DNA of 64,000 bases from Clostridiales bacterium (GTDB lineage: Bacteria; Bacillota; Clostridia; Lachnospirales; Lachnospiraceae). The notes beneath the pieces are model-generated. The model ran no database searches and had not been told where the DNA came from. It saw only the letters and a list, made by a program, of their open reading frames with translations. Where the stretch lies: NCBI GenBank assembly GCA_020860565.1, contig JAJBUA010000031.1:20265-84264 (forward strand). Reading direction: 5' to 3'. Shown here one piece after another: positions 34,632 through 43,308 of the stretch. Within the stretch, counting starts at the first letter, position 1, and every line of letters starts with the position of its first letter. The translations under genes and the position numbers were made by a program.

Positions 34632-34720
34632 TGCACAGAACCGGGTAAAGAATTTTGCGGCTTGCGCCGCACCAGGCTCGCGCAGCGAGTAAGAGGAAAA
34701 AACCGCCTCCTGCTCGATCA
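34632..34720 (+). repeat. Dispersed structured intergenic repeat, copy 3
   Basis: The first hairpin is GCGGC-TTGC-GCCGC (34657-34670), where copies 1 and 2 have GCAGC/GCTGC, so one base pair has changed on both sides. The closing hairpin pairs CGAGTA (34686-34691) with TGCTCG (34711-34716), allowing one G-T, and is followed by ATCA. It lies between the spore-gene terminator and the promoter of a 49-codon gene. Confidence 0.75.
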
Positions 34721-34733
34721 CTCGTGATTTATA

Positions 34734-34763
34734 TTGACGTAAAGTACAGCGATATATTATAAT
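34734..34763 (+). promoter_or_regulatory. Vegetative promoter of the 49-codon gene
   Basis: TTGACG (34734-34739) and a perfect TATAAT (34758-34763) are 18 bases apart. The ribosome binding site follows at 34821-34830. Confidence 0.8.
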
Positions 34764-34832
34764 AACAGAAAACATGGCTGATAATAAGAAACAAAAGAAT
34801 AGAAAAATCCCGGAAATAAAGGAGGAAGGAGT

Positions 34833-34982
34833 ATGGATGCAGATATCATGACAGACAAACAACTTCAGACGATTCTTGAAATGGTTGATATGATTTTGGA
34901 TGGGTGCAAGGATTTGGAAGAAGCTAAAAAGAAAGTGAAGAAACTGATTGATAATCAGAATGGAAAAGAAAAATCAGAATAA
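34833..34982 (+). CDS. Small protein of unknown function, 49 residues
   Basis: ATG 34833 follows a very strong Shine-Dalgarno (AAGGAGGAAGGAG) and a clear promoter; the gene ends 10 bases before a terminator, so it is a complete single-gene unit. The protein starts MDADIMTDKQLQTILEMV and is predicted to be helical and amphipathic, with one Cys (MILDGCKDLEEA) and a charged KKKVKKL stretch before a Lys/Glu-rich tail. No signal peptide or membrane segment is seen. I do not recognise a family. A cytosolic protein-binding helix pair is plausible. Confidence 0.8.
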   Translation: MDADIMTDKQLQTILEMVDMILDGCKDLEEAKKKVKKLIDNQNGKEKSE

Positions 34983-34991
34983 TAACGACAG

Positions 34992-35016
34992 AGAGCGGCT
35001 GGTGACCGCTCTTTTT
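34992..35016 (+). terminator. Terminator after the 49-codon gene
   Basis: AGAGCGG (34992-34998) pairs with CCGCTCT (35006-35012) around a seven-base loop, followed by TTTT. Confidence 0.9.
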
Positions 35017-35069
35017 ACCGTCCATTTACCGTCGTTTTCAATTAATCAAAAAAACAGGTGGATATTATT

Positions 35070-35630
35070 ATGCGAGTAATAGCGGGCAGTGCCCGGAGAA
35101 CAAATTTAAAAACGCTTCCCGGTCTGGATACCAGACCTACGACCGATAAAATCAAGGAAACCCTTTTCAATATGCTGCCGTTTGATCTGTCCGGATATAC
35201 CTTTCTGGATCTTTTTGCCGGCAGCGGCGGGATCGGGATTGAGGCGTTAAGCCGCGGAGCAGATAAAGCAGTTTTTGTTGATAAAAATCGCAGGGCAGCC
35301 GAGATCATCCGCAGCAATCTGCGGGCGACGCATCTGGAGGAGCGCGCGGATGTGTTGGTCTGCGATGCGGCGACAGCGATTGCACGGCTGGATGGCACTG
35401 CCTATTTTGATTATATTTTTATCGATCCGCCGTATCGCCATGAGCTTGAACGCAGGGTGCTGGAGCAGCTAAGAGATACATCGCTGATTGATAAGCAAAG
35501 CACCCTGATTGTGGAGGCGTCACTGGATACGGATTTTGGTTATCTGGGAGCGCTGGGCTATGTAACAGAGAAACAAAAGATTTATAAAACCAACCAGCAT
35601 CTTTTCCTATATCAGAAGGAAAAACGGTAA
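35070..35630 (+). CDS. rsmD: 16S rRNA (guanine-966-N2)-methyltransferase RsmD
   Basis: RsmD methylates G966 of 16S rRNA in the 30S subunit. The protein begins MRVIAGSARR, followed by the T(R)PTTDKIKETLFN motif, SAM-binding FLDLFAGSGGIGIEALSRGA and the catalytic motif FIDPPYRHELE. The frame extends to GTG 35058, but ATG 35070 gives the standard start and is correctly spaced from AGGTGG. 186 residues is normal. CoaD, often next to rsmD, is not found here. Confidence 0.94.
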   Translation: MRVIAGSARRTNLKTLPGLDTRPTTDKIKETLFNMLPFDLSGYTFLDLFAGSGGIGIEALSRGADKAVFVDKNRRAAEIIRSNLRATHLEERADVLVCDAATAIARLDGTAYFDYIFIDPPYRHELERRVLEQLRDTSLIDKQSTLIVEASLDTDFGYLGALGYVTEKQKIYKTNQHLFLYQKEKR

Positions 35631-35668
35631 TCACAGGCAGCTGCCTGAAAAATAAAATAAAAAGTGCG

Positions 35669-35697
35669 TTGTTTTCTGCAAAGGTTCGTGTTAAGAT
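35669..35697 (+). promoter_or_regulatory. Possible promoter of the coiled-coil gene
   Basis: TTGTTT (35669-35674) and TAAGAT (35692-35697) are separated by 17 bases, about 65 bases before the next start. CAGGCAGCTGCCTG just after rsmD is a perfect palindrome but lacks a T-run. Confidence 0.45.
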
Positions 35698-35760
35698 ACA
35701 TAAGGTAGAGACCGGTTTCGGCCGTCCGGCCGGGAGAAAGAAAGCGGAGGAGAGAAATAG

Positions 35761-36324
35761 ATGAGCAGAATTGAGCAATTAATCGGAGAAATTGAGGAAT
35801 ATATCGACAGCTGCAAGCCGCAGGCGTTTTCAAATACAAAGATCGTCGTCAATAAAGAAGAACTGGAAGAACTTTTAGTAGAGCTTCGTCTTCGGATCCC
35901 GGATGAGATCAAAAAATACCAGAAGATCATCAGCCAGGAGGATGCGATCTTAAGTGAGGCACGCTCACAGGCCAGCGCGATGCTGGAGGAAGCAAACGCG
36001 CAGACGAATGAGCTGATCAATGAGCATGAGATCATGCAGAAAGCCTATGCCCAGGCTAATCAGATCATTGAGGAGGCGCAGGCTCAGGCACAGCAGATCG
36101 TCGACAGCGCTGTGGCTGACGCTGACAATATCCGCCAGAGTTCGATTGATTACACGGACGATATGTTAAAGAGTCTGCAGACGATCATCCGTCATTCGAT
36201 GGATGAGGCAGGAGGATATTTTAATTCGCTGCAGAGCTCCCTGCAGTCCAGCTATGATATCGTGACATCAAACCGCAATGAGCTCTCCGGCAGCGTCAGC
36301 GCCGCAGAGGAAGAGGAATCCTGA
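35761..36324 (+). CDS. Coiled-coil protein, DivIVA/ATP-synthase-subunit-like
   Basis: The 187-residue product is mainly a long helical coiled coil: residues of about 65-130 are rich in Ala, Gln and Glu (AMLEEANAQTNELINEHEIM, QIIEEAQAQAQQI). Such proteins are often labelled ATPase or V-type ATPase subunit by weak similarity; I see no nucleotide-binding motif, so enzymatic activity is unlikely. The N-terminal EQLIGEIEEYIDSCK and following region could be a membrane or partner-binding head. It lies between rsmD and ylbJ and its 3' end overlaps the convergent ylbJ by 29 bases. GGAGGAG precedes ATG 35761. Function unknown. Confidence 0.75.
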   Translation: MSRIEQLIGEIEEYIDSCKPQAFSNTKIVVNKEELEELLVELRLRIPDEIKKYQKIISQEDAILSEARSQASAMLEEANAQTNELINEHEIMQKAYAQANQIIEEAQAQAQQIVDSAVADADNIRQSSIDYTDDMLKSLQTIIRHSMDEAGGYFNSLQSSLQSSYDIVTSNRNELSGSVSAAEEEES

Positions 36325-37330
36325 GAGGGGAGCTTTGGCTGAGAGCGAGCATACACAGGAATGTGATGAGAGCGTGGATCATTTTCCAGCCTATATAATG
36401 CCGGATGGACAATCCGGTGTGTTTCGTACGGGAGGTTCCGTCAGGAATTCCCGTACTTTTTGCATCATCCCCATCTTCCTGCGGTTTTCTGCAGCAGGAA
36501 ATGACGCCTTTTGTCTGAAAGATGCCGGACAGACCGCCGAAAGCGGTTGCGGTGAGAACCGGAAGCAGGGCATCCTTTCCGGCAAAAGCTTCGCAGATCT
36601 GCCGGGTACCGGTTGTGATTTCCGCAAATCCCGCACAAAGTGCGCACAGCCGGGACGAGAGGAAGGGAAGATGACGGATCCAGCTGGCCAGGATGGAAAA
36701 CAACATGATATAATTTCCGATCAGTACCATCGTCTCGCTGGTGTCCATCAGAATTTCTTCGATGGATGTGGATGATGCCGGTGTATGCTGTTTTATGACG
36801 GGATCTGCCGGGGTGAAATTCTGATCCTTGTTTTCTTCCGGATCCGATCGATAGAGCCATTTCGCCATGATCGAGATCGGAAGAATCGGAAAATAAAGAC
36901 AGAAAAGCATCCAAGGCGCAGATACCCTGACTGTCATGAGAGAGGTGAGATACCCGGTGACAAACATCGGACTGGGATGATTGCAGATGGAGAGAAGTAT
37001 CTGCGCTTCTCTTTGGGAAATCCTGCCATCAGAGAGAAATTCCGAGCAGAGACTGGCACCTAGCGGATAACCACATAATAATCCGCAGCAGAGAATATAG
37101 GAGCCCGGCTGGGAAAGTCCGAAAATCAGGCGAAACAGCGGTGCAATGGGCTGCATGAGGATGGGGATCGCGCCCATGGCTGAGATGAGCCGGGTACAGA
37201 TCATAAACGGTGCGAGTGTCGGAAGTACTGTGTGAAACCAGAGAGAGAGTCCATCGGCAGCGCCGGAGACGGATGCCTGTGGAAATAGTAACAGCAATAT
37301 CAGGATGGCAATCGGGAGCCTTGTAAACAT
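36296..37330 (-). CDS. ylbJ: Sporulation integral membrane protein YlbJ
   Basis: This 344-residue membrane protein starts with a hydrophobic segment and the block GLSLWFHTVLPTLAPFMI. It has CGLLCGYPLGASLCSEFLSDGRIS and the repeat-like FAGFAEI/AFGGLSGIFQT regions of the YlbJ/nucleoside-recognition-domain family, with about eight membrane segments. In Bacillus ylbJ is needed for spore cortex formation and is expressed in the mother cell; that role is inferred here. The gene is on the - strand, with AGGA before its ATG, converging on the coiled-coil gene. The loop around residues 165-190 is hydrophilic and poorly conserved. Confidence 0.85.
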   Translation of the reverse strand: MFTRLPIAILILLLLFPQASVSGAADGLSLWFHTVLPTLAPFMICTRLISAMGAIPILMQPIAPLFRLIFGLSQPGSYILCCGLLCGYPLGASLCSEFLSDGRISQREAQILLSICNHPSPMFVTGYLTSLMTVRVSAPWMLFCLYFPILPISIMAKWLYRSDPEENKDQNFTPADPVIKQHTPASSTSIEEILMDTSETMVLIGNYIMLFSILASWIRHLPFLSSRLCALCAGFAEITTGTRQICEAFAGKDALLPVLTATAFGGLSGIFQTKGVISCCRKPQEDGDDAKSTGIPDGTSRTKHTGLSIRHYIGWKMIHALITFLCMLALSQSSPLRIPLPLRR

Positions 37331-37408
37331 AGATTCCTGCCGGCAATTATGGTTGATGTCCTTTTAATATATGAAAATCATGCACAGGAAAGAAGAAACT
37401 TTTGCGGC

Positions 37409-37437
37409 TTGATTAGTTGAGGGCGCTATGATAAAAT
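37409..37437 (+). promoter_or_regulatory. Possible promoter of the RNA methyltransferase gene
   Basis: TTGATT (37409-37414) and TAAAAT (37432-37437) are 17 bases apart, 38 bases before the next start codon. Confidence 0.5.
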
Positions 37438-37475
37438 TTTTATGAAAATGATTGGAAAGGGACAGGTAAGCGGAA

Positions 37476-38948
37476 ATGGGATTGCCGGAGACATATTTGA
37501 CCAGTATGAAAGCCCTGTTGGGCGCGGAATATGATGAGTGGTTATCGTCAATGTCGGAAGAGTCCCATGCCGGTCTTCGGTTTAACCGCTCCAAAATAGG
37601 TCCGGAGGACTGGCAGTTAAGCAATCCATTTCCCGGGGAACGGATCCCCTGGACGGATAATGGCGTCTATTATAGTCCGGAATGCCGGCCGGCGCTGGAT
37701 CCGTATTATGCGGCAGGGCTTTATTATATCCAGGAACCGAGCGCGATGCTGCCGGCGGCAGTGTTACGACCGGAAGCCGGAGACTATGTCCTGGATCTCT
37801 GTGCAGAACCTGGTGGAAAAAGTACAGAGCTTGGAGCCTGTCTGTATGGGACCGGCGGCCTGCTGGTTTCCAACGATATCAGCCATTCACGCGCAAAGGC
37901 GTTGTTAAAAAACCTGGAAATGGCCGGGATTACGGATCTGCTGGTTACCAGTGAGGCACCGGAAAAGCTGGCGGATACGTTCGGGGCTATTTTTGATAAA
38001 ATATTGGTCGATGCGCCGTGCTCCGGCGAAGGAATGTTTCGCCGGGATCCGGAACTGATCCGCAGTTGGGAAGAACGCGGGCCGGAGTATTACGTGCCGA
38101 TCCAGCGGGAGATCTGTAAGCAGGCAGTGCGCATGCTGAAACCGGGAGGACAGCTGCTCTACTCGACCTGTACATTTGAAAGAGCGGAGGATGAGGAGAT
38201 CATCGAGTGGCTGATGCAGGAGGAACCCTCGATGGAAATTTTGGCGATTCCTCTGTTTGAGGGAGCCTGCGGCGGTTTTGGTCTGGATGGTGTGATCCGT
38301 CTTTTCCCACACCGCATTCGGGGCGAGGGACATTTCGCGGCTCTGTTAAAGAAACGGTATTCTGCTGGGAACGGAGGTCACACAGGGAGAGAATCTGGCA
38401 TACCGCGGAATGTTGACCGATTACACAGCAGCCAAAATGCGACGATGAGTTGCCGCCAGTCGGATTGTCTCTCAAATCTAAGGAAAGTGCATGGCCGTCG
38501 TTCCGGCACCTCCGGTTACCGGGAGATGATGGAAGAAACCGACTTTGCCGAGTGGGAGTCTCATTTCCCTCAGCCCTTCCCGCAAAACCGCATTATGATC
38601 CGTGAAAGACAGGTATATCTTTTGCCGGAATGCTTTTCACCTGCATGGCAGCTGCGTTACCTGCGTACCGGGCTTCTGTTGGGTGAATGGAAGAAAAACC
38701 GTTTTGAACCGTCTCAGGCGGCGGCGATGGCGATTCGGCCGGGCGGATATTCTCAGTGCCTCAATCTGAGACGTGAGGATGAGCGGGCAGTCCGTTATTT
38801 AAAGGGAGAGACGATTGAACTGAAGGAAGAGGAAAATCTGCCGGCCGGGTGGATTCTCGTGTGCGTGGACGGTTTTTCTCTGGGCTGGTCAAAATGCTCC
38901 GGCGGCAGATGTAAGAATAAATATGAGGTAAGCTGGCGCAGGCAGTAG
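37476..38948 (+). CDS. RsmB/NOP-family rRNA m5C methyltransferase (RsmF-like)
   Basis: SAM-dependent cytosine-C5 methyltransferase of rRNA. It shows SAM-binding VLDLCAEPGGKSTEL, ILVDAPCSGEGMFR (the release Cys) and LLYSTCTFERAEDE (the nucleophile Cys). The C-terminal part beyond about residue 300 contains an RsmF/NOL1-like RNA-binding domain with PGGYSQCLNLR and an extra variable linker (about 290-350) rich in Ser, Arg and Gly. At 490 residues it matches the YebU/RsmF group. The target C is inferred to be in 16S rRNA but cannot be decided from sequence. Confidence 0.9.
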   Translation: MGLPETYLTSMKALLGAEYDEWLSSMSEESHAGLRFNRSKIGPEDWQLSNPFPGERIPWTDNGVYYSPECRPALDPYYAAGLYYIQEPSAMLPAAVLRPEAGDYVLDLCAEPGGKSTELGACLYGTGGLLVSNDISHSRAKALLKNLEMAGITDLLVTSEAPEKLADTFGAIFDKILVDAPCSGEGMFRRDPELIRSWEERGPEYYVPIQREICKQAVRMLKPGGQLLYSTCTFERAEDEEIIEWLMQEEPSMEILAIPLFEGACGGFGLDGVIRLFPHRIRGEGHFAALLKKRYSAGNGGHTGRESGIPRNVDRLHSSQNATMSCRQSDCLSNLRKVHGRRSGTSGYREMMEETDFAEWESHFPQPFPQNRIMIRERQVYLLPECFSPAWQLRYLRTGLLLGEWKKNRFEPSQAAAMAIRPGGYSQCLNLRREDERAVRYLKGETIELKEEENLPAGWILVCVDGFSLGWSKCSGGRCKNKYEVSWRRQ

Positions 38949-39016
38949 TCGGAGAAGAAACAAAGAGCTGACTAAGAAGAGTCAATGGAAGGTAAGATTA
39001 TAAATCAATTAAGGTT

Positions 39017-40420
39017 ATGAGTAAATGGATTCGATTAGATAAAAATCTTTCCGATATGAACCGGGGAACCCGTTCGCAGCTGAGGCAGGCGATACAAAAG
39101 GGCCGTGTCGAGGTCAACGGGGTTGCGGAGACCCGTCCGGAGAGAAAAGTCTGCCCGCAGGAAGACGAGATCATCATGGATGGGGATAAAGTCGCTTATC
39201 TGGCTGTCGAATACTATATGTTGAATAAGCCTGCTGGTGTTGTGTCCGCGACCGAGGACCGCCGTTATCCGACCGTGATCTCACTGCTGGGAGAAGGGAA
39301 ACGTAAAGACCTGTTTCCGGTCGGCCGTCTGGATATCGATACCGAAGGGTTATTGCTGATGACCAATGACGGGCTTCTGGCTCATCGGCTGCTCGCTCCG
39401 GGAAAACATGTGGATAAGCAATATTACGTGAAAGTTTCCGGAAAACTGCCGCAGGATGCCGTGCAGCAGTTTGTACAGGGAATCACTCTGGAAGACGGTA
39501 CGCAGACCCTTCCGGCCGAACTGCATATTCATGATCAGACGGATCTGTGCGCAGAAGTATATCTGACGGTTCAGGAGGGAAAATTTCATCAGGTGAAACG
39601 GATGTTTGAGGCGGTTGGATGTCATGTGGAGTATCTGAAACGGATGTCCATGGGACCGCTGGTATTGGATCCGTCGTTGCAGCCCGGCATGTACCGGGCG
39701 CTCAGTCCATCGGAGATCGCCCGTTTAAAAAGGAGTCCGGATTATAGGGATGGCCTGAGTGGGGAAATCGCGCACAAAAAAGCCGTAATTTTTGATTTGG
39801 ATGGGACTCTTGTGGATTCTATGTGGATGTGGCATGATATTGATGTGGAGTATCTGGCTCAATATGGATGCAGCTGTCCGCCGATGCTTCAGCGAGAGAT
39901 CGAGGGAATGAGTTTTACGGAAACCGCCGTATATTTTAAAGAACGGTTTGCGATCCCGGATTTGCTGGATGAGATCAAAGCTTCGTGGGTGCGGATGAGT
40001 CTGGATAAATATCGTCACGAGGTTCCGTTAAAAAAAGGGGCGGCTCGTTTTCTGCGTTATCTGAAAAGTAAGGGGATCCGGACAGGGATCGCGACGAGCA
40101 ACGGCAGCGATATGGTTCAGGCTGTGCTGGAGGCGCAGGGCGTCGCGGGAGATTTTGACTGCGTGGTGACAGCCTGCGAGGTGGCGCACGGCAAGCCGGC
40201 GCCGGATATTTATCTCAAAGTCGCATCAGATCTGGGGGTGGAACCGCAGGATTGTCTGGTTTTTGAAGATATTCCCGCCGGGATCAGGGCCGGGAAAGCG
40301 GCCGACATGACGGTGTGCGCGGTGGAGGACGATCATTCGGCCTGGCTGCGCGCGGAGAAGATCGCACTTGCCGATTACTATGTGAAAGATTACGAGGAAT
40401 TTTTTGCGGAGCTACAGTAG
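39017..40420 (+). CDS. Fusion of RsuA/RluB-type pseudouridine synthase and HAD phosphatase
   Basis: Residues 1-243 are a complete RsuA/RluB-family rRNA pseudouridine synthase: an S4-like RNA-binding start (MSKWIRLDKNLSDMNRGTRS), YYMLNKPAGVVSA and catalytic Asp 106 in PVGRLDIDTEGLLLMTNDG, then QVKRMFEAVG. Residues of about 252-467 are a complete HAD-superfamily hydrolase of the beta-phosphoglucomutase-like group: nucleophile region FDLDGTLVDS with Asp 260 and 262, TGIATSNGS, HGKPAPDIY and CLVFEDIPAGIRAGKAA. No stop, start or Shine-Dalgarno separates them. Some HADs of this group dephosphorylate pseudouridine monophosphate, which would suit the fusion, but this is only inference. Confidence 0.9.
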   Translation: MSKWIRLDKNLSDMNRGTRSQLRQAIQKGRVEVNGVAETRPERKVCPQEDEIIMDGDKVAYLAVEYYMLNKPAGVVSATEDRRYPTVISLLGEGKRKDLFPVGRLDIDTEGLLLMTNDGLLAHRLLAPGKHVDKQYYVKVSGKLPQDAVQQFVQGITLEDGTQTLPAELHIHDQTDLCAEVYLTVQEGKFHQVKRMFEAVGCHVEYLKRMSMGPLVLDPSLQPGMYRALSPSEIARLKRSPDYRDGLSGEIAHKKAVIFDLDGTLVDSMWMWHDIDVEYLAQYGCSCPPMLQREIEGMSFTETAVYFKERFAIPDLLDEIKASWVRMSLDKYRHEVPLKKGAARFLRYLKSKGIRTGIATSNGSDMVQAVLEAQGVAGDFDCVVTACEVAHGKPAPDIYLKVASDLGVEPQDCLVFEDIPAGIRAGKAADMTVCAVEDDHSAWLRAEKIALADYYVKDYEEFFAELQ

Positions 40421-40513
40421 GTGAATATCGTGGGTAAATGGACGGGAAGTGAAAATCCTGCGGTATAAAGTCCGTTTGTCTGAGTAAGAGTTGATGGGAA
40501 ATCAGGTGAAACT

Positions 40514-42529
40514 ATGCATGATTATCTTCCTATATGCCGTGAAGATATGCAGAAGCGCGGATGGGAGCAATGTGATTTTGTCTATATATCCGGTGATGCG
40601 TATGTGGATCATCCGTCTTTTGGACCGGCGATCATCTGCCGGCTGCTGGAGGCGCATGGTTATAAGGTAGGTATCATCGCTCAGCCGGACTGGAAGAAAC
40701 GGGAAAGTATCCAGATCCTGGGAGCGCCCCGGCTGGCTTTCCTGGTGTCTGCCGGCAACATGGATTCGATGGTCAATCACTATTCCGTCTCGAAAAGACG
40801 CCGGAAAACGGATTCCTACACACCGGGAGGCGTGATGGGACGGCGTCCGGATTATGCGACGGTTGTGTACTGCAATCTGATCCGTTCTGTTTATAAAGAC
40901 GCGGCCATCGTAATCGGCGGCATCGAGGCCAGTCTGCGCCGGCTGGCTCACTATGATTACTGGTCGGATAAAGTGAAACGCTCCATTCTGCTGGATTCTC
41001 AGGCGGACCTGATTTCCTATGGGATGGGAGAGCATTCGATCGTAGAGATCGCGGAAGCGCTGGATGCCGGACTGTCGATCCGGGATATTACGTATATTGA
41101 CGGCACGGTGTATCGTACCCGTTCGCTGGACAGTGTTTATGATTATACGCTTCTTCCTGATTTTGAGGAGCTGCGGGAAAGCCGCAGAAAATATGCCGAG
41201 AGTTTCCGCATCCAGTATCAGAATACGGATCCCTTTTCCGGGAAGCGGCTGGTCGAGCCGTACGGCGGCAAGGAATATATTGTGCAGAATCCTCCGGCAA
41301 AGCCGCTGACGACCTTTGAGATGGATGAAGTCTACGGCCTGCCTTATATGAGAAACAGTCATCCGGTTTATGACCGGGACGGAGGCGTGCCGGCGGTTCA
41401 GGAAATTAAATTCAGCCTCATCAGCAGCCGCGGCTGCTTTGGCGCGTGCAGCTTCTGTGCACTGACCTTTCATCAGGGGCGTATTATCCAGTCAAGGAGC
41501 CATGAATCGCTGATTGAGGAAGCGAAGCTGCTGACGCAGGATGCGGATTTTAAGGGTTATATCCATGATGTGGGCGGTCCGACCGCTAATTTCCGCTTTC
41601 CCGCCTGTGAAAAGCAGCTGGAAAAAGGAGCCTGCCCAAACCGGCAGTGCCTTTTCCCGAAGCCATGTAAAAATCTGCGCGCCGATCATACCGATTACCG
41701 CGAGCTGTTACAAAAGCTTCGCGCACTGCCCGGGGTGAAAAAGGTATTTATCCGCTCCGGCATCCGGTTTGATTATCTGCTTGCTGATAAAGACCGCAGA
41801 TTTTTACGGGAATTGTGTGAGTATCACGTCAGCGGACAGCTGAAGGTAGCGCCGGAGCATGTCTCAGACGCTGTTCTTTCGAAAATGGGGAAACCGGAAA
41901 ATGCTGTATACCGGAAATTCGTCAGAGAGTATCAGGAGATGAACCGGAAACTGGGCAAGGATCAGTATCTGGTGCCCTATCTGATGTCGTCGCATCCGGG
42001 TTCTTCGTTGAAGGAGGCCGTTGAGCTGGCGGAATATCTGCGCGACCTGGGATATATGCCGGAACAGGTGCAGGATTTTTATCCGACGCCTTCTACGATA
42101 TCGACATGTATGTATTATACCGGACTGGATCCCAGAACGATGGAACCGGTCTATGTACCGGTAAATCCACATGAAAAGGCGATGCAGCGTGCGCTGATCC
42201 AGTATCGGGACCCGAAAAATTACGATCTCGTAGAAGAGGCTCTGCGCAGGGCGGGGCGCACGGACCTGATCGGATACGATAAAAAGTGCCTGATTCGGCC
42301 GCGGCGGTCAGCGCAGAGGGAAGAATTCAGAGAGAAAACCGAAAATGCGAAAAGAAGGAAAAGCCCGGAAAAGTCTGGGGAACCAGTAAAAACTACGAAA
42401 CGAGAAAAGACAAAAGAATCGGAAAAGACGAAGAAGCCAGGAAAGACCAGAACGACTGTAAGGGAACAGGTGTCGAGAAGGGAAAAACAAAAACAGAATC
42501 CGACGCGAAAGGCAGGAAGAATTTTATGA
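40514..42529 (+). CDS. YgiQ-family radical SAM protein
   Basis: A 671-residue radical SAM enzyme of the YgiQ family (UPF0313), function not established. The N-terminal domain has FVYISGDAYVDHPSFGPAII and IVIGGIEASLRRLAHYDYW. The iron-sulphur triad CFGACSFC lies near residues 308-315 after LISSRG, followed by VGGPTANFR and an additional Cys cluster CPNRQCLFPKPC. YPTPSTISTCMYYTGLDP is near the end of the conserved part. The last 70 or so residues are a Lys/Glu/Thr-rich tail with many KTK/EK steps, unlike the folded core. Its stop overlaps the SDR start as ATGA. Confidence 0.92.
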   Translation: MHDYLPICREDMQKRGWEQCDFVYISGDAYVDHPSFGPAIICRLLEAHGYKVGIIAQPDWKKRESIQILGAPRLAFLVSAGNMDSMVNHYSVSKRRRKTDSYTPGGVMGRRPDYATVVYCNLIRSVYKDAAIVIGGIEASLRRLAHYDYWSDKVKRSILLDSQADLISYGMGEHSIVEIAEALDAGLSIRDITYIDGTVYRTRSLDSVYDYTLLPDFEELRESRRKYAESFRIQYQNTDPFSGKRLVEPYGGKEYIVQNPPAKPLTTFEMDEVYGLPYMRNSHPVYDRDGGVPAVQEIKFSLISSRGCFGACSFCALTFHQGRIIQSRSHESLIEEAKLLTQDADFKGYIHDVGGPTANFRFPACEKQLEKGACPNRQCLFPKPCKNLRADHTDYRELLQKLRALPGVKKVFIRSGIRFDYLLADKDRRFLRELCEYHVSGQLKVAPEHVSDAVLSKMGKPENAVYRKFVREYQEMNRKLGKDQYLVPYLMSSHPGSSLKEAVELAEYLRDLGYMPEQVQDFYPTPSTISTCMYYTGLDPRTMEPVYVPVNPHEKAMQRALIQYRDPKNYDLVEEALRRAGRTDLIGYDKKCLIRPRRSAQREEFREKTENAKRRKSPEKSGEPVKTTKREKTKESEKTKKPGKTRTTVREQVSRREKQKQNPTRKAGRIL

Positions 42530-43308
42530 AAAAAACAGCCATTATTACAGGTGCTTCTTCCGGTATGGGAAGAGAAGCGTTGTTGCAGATTGCGGATCGT
42601 TTTGACGGTCTGGAGGAAATATGGGCGATCGCACGCAGAAAGGACCGGCTGGAAGAACTCTGCGGACAGCTCCCTGTCCATCTGAGGATCTTTGCGCTGG
42701 ATCTTTCGCAGCCGGAAGCGGTGGAAGAATTGTCTGCGGCTCTGGAAACATACCGGCCGGATGTGAAAATCCTGGTAAATGCGGCCGGTTTTGGCAAGAT
42801 TGGGCCGGTGGAGGATATTTCCTCAGAAGATGAATCCGGTATGATCCGTGTCAACTGTGAAGCCATGTGTGCAGTTACTCACGCGGTGCTTCCCTATATC
42901 AGTGACAACAGTCGGATCATTGAATTTGCCTCAGCAGCGGCGTTTGTGCCGCAGTCCGATTTTGCGGTTTACGCGGCTACGAAAGCATTTGTCTTAAGTT
43001 ACAGCCGCGCGCTTCATTATGAACTGCGGCCGCGTAAGATCGCCGTGACCGCGGTATGTCCGGGCCCGGTGCGGACGGAATTTTTTGAGGTTGCGGAGAC
43101 GAGACATAAGATGGTCGGCTATAAAAGATTCTTTATGGCAAATCCGAAAAAGGTTGTCCGGACAGCAATCCGTGACAGCATGATGGGAAAGACGGTCTCG
43201 GTGTATGGATGGGCGATGAAACTGTTCTTCCTGTTGTGTAAGGTGATTCCTCATGATATCCTGTTAGCAGTGATGGCAGATGAAAAACTGACCGGGAGTA
43301 ATGGATGA
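42526..43308 (+). CDS. Short-chain dehydrogenase/reductase
   Basis: A 260-residue SDR with TGASSGMGRE (cofactor loop), LVNAAGFG, catalytic Ser in FASAAAF and YAATK (Tyr and Lys). PGPVRTEFF follows. The C-terminus has a hydrophobic stretch (MKLFFLLCKVIPHDILLAVM) that may associate with membranes. The cofactor is likely NADP given the Arg-Arg after the second strand (AIARRKDRLE). An in-frame open stretch begins at 42286, but ATG 42526 overlaps the ygiQ stop and is the true start. Its stop overlaps the next gene as well. Substrate unknown. Confidence 0.9.
   Translation: MKKTAIITGASSGMGREALLQIADRFDGLEEIWAIARRKDRLEELCGQLPVHLRIFALDLSQPEAVEELSAALETYRPDVKILVNAAGFGKIGPVEDISSEDESGMIRVNCEAMCAVTHAVLPYISDNSRIIEFASAAAFVPQSDFAVYAATKAFVLSYSRALHYELRPRKIAVTAVCPGPVRTEFFEVAETRHKMVGYKRFFMANPKKVVRTAIRDSMMGKTVSVYGWAMKLFFLLCKVIPHDILLAVMADEKLTGSNG

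Noticed and set aside
36278-36775. 165-codon + strand frame after the coiled-coil gene
   Set aside because: It lies opposite ylbJ, whose membrane-protein pattern and family blocks are clear; the + frame has no ribosome site.
42286-42525. 80-codon upstream extension of the SDR gene
   Set aside because: It overlaps the conserved end of ygiQ in another frame, and the SDR cofactor motif begins right at ATG 42526.
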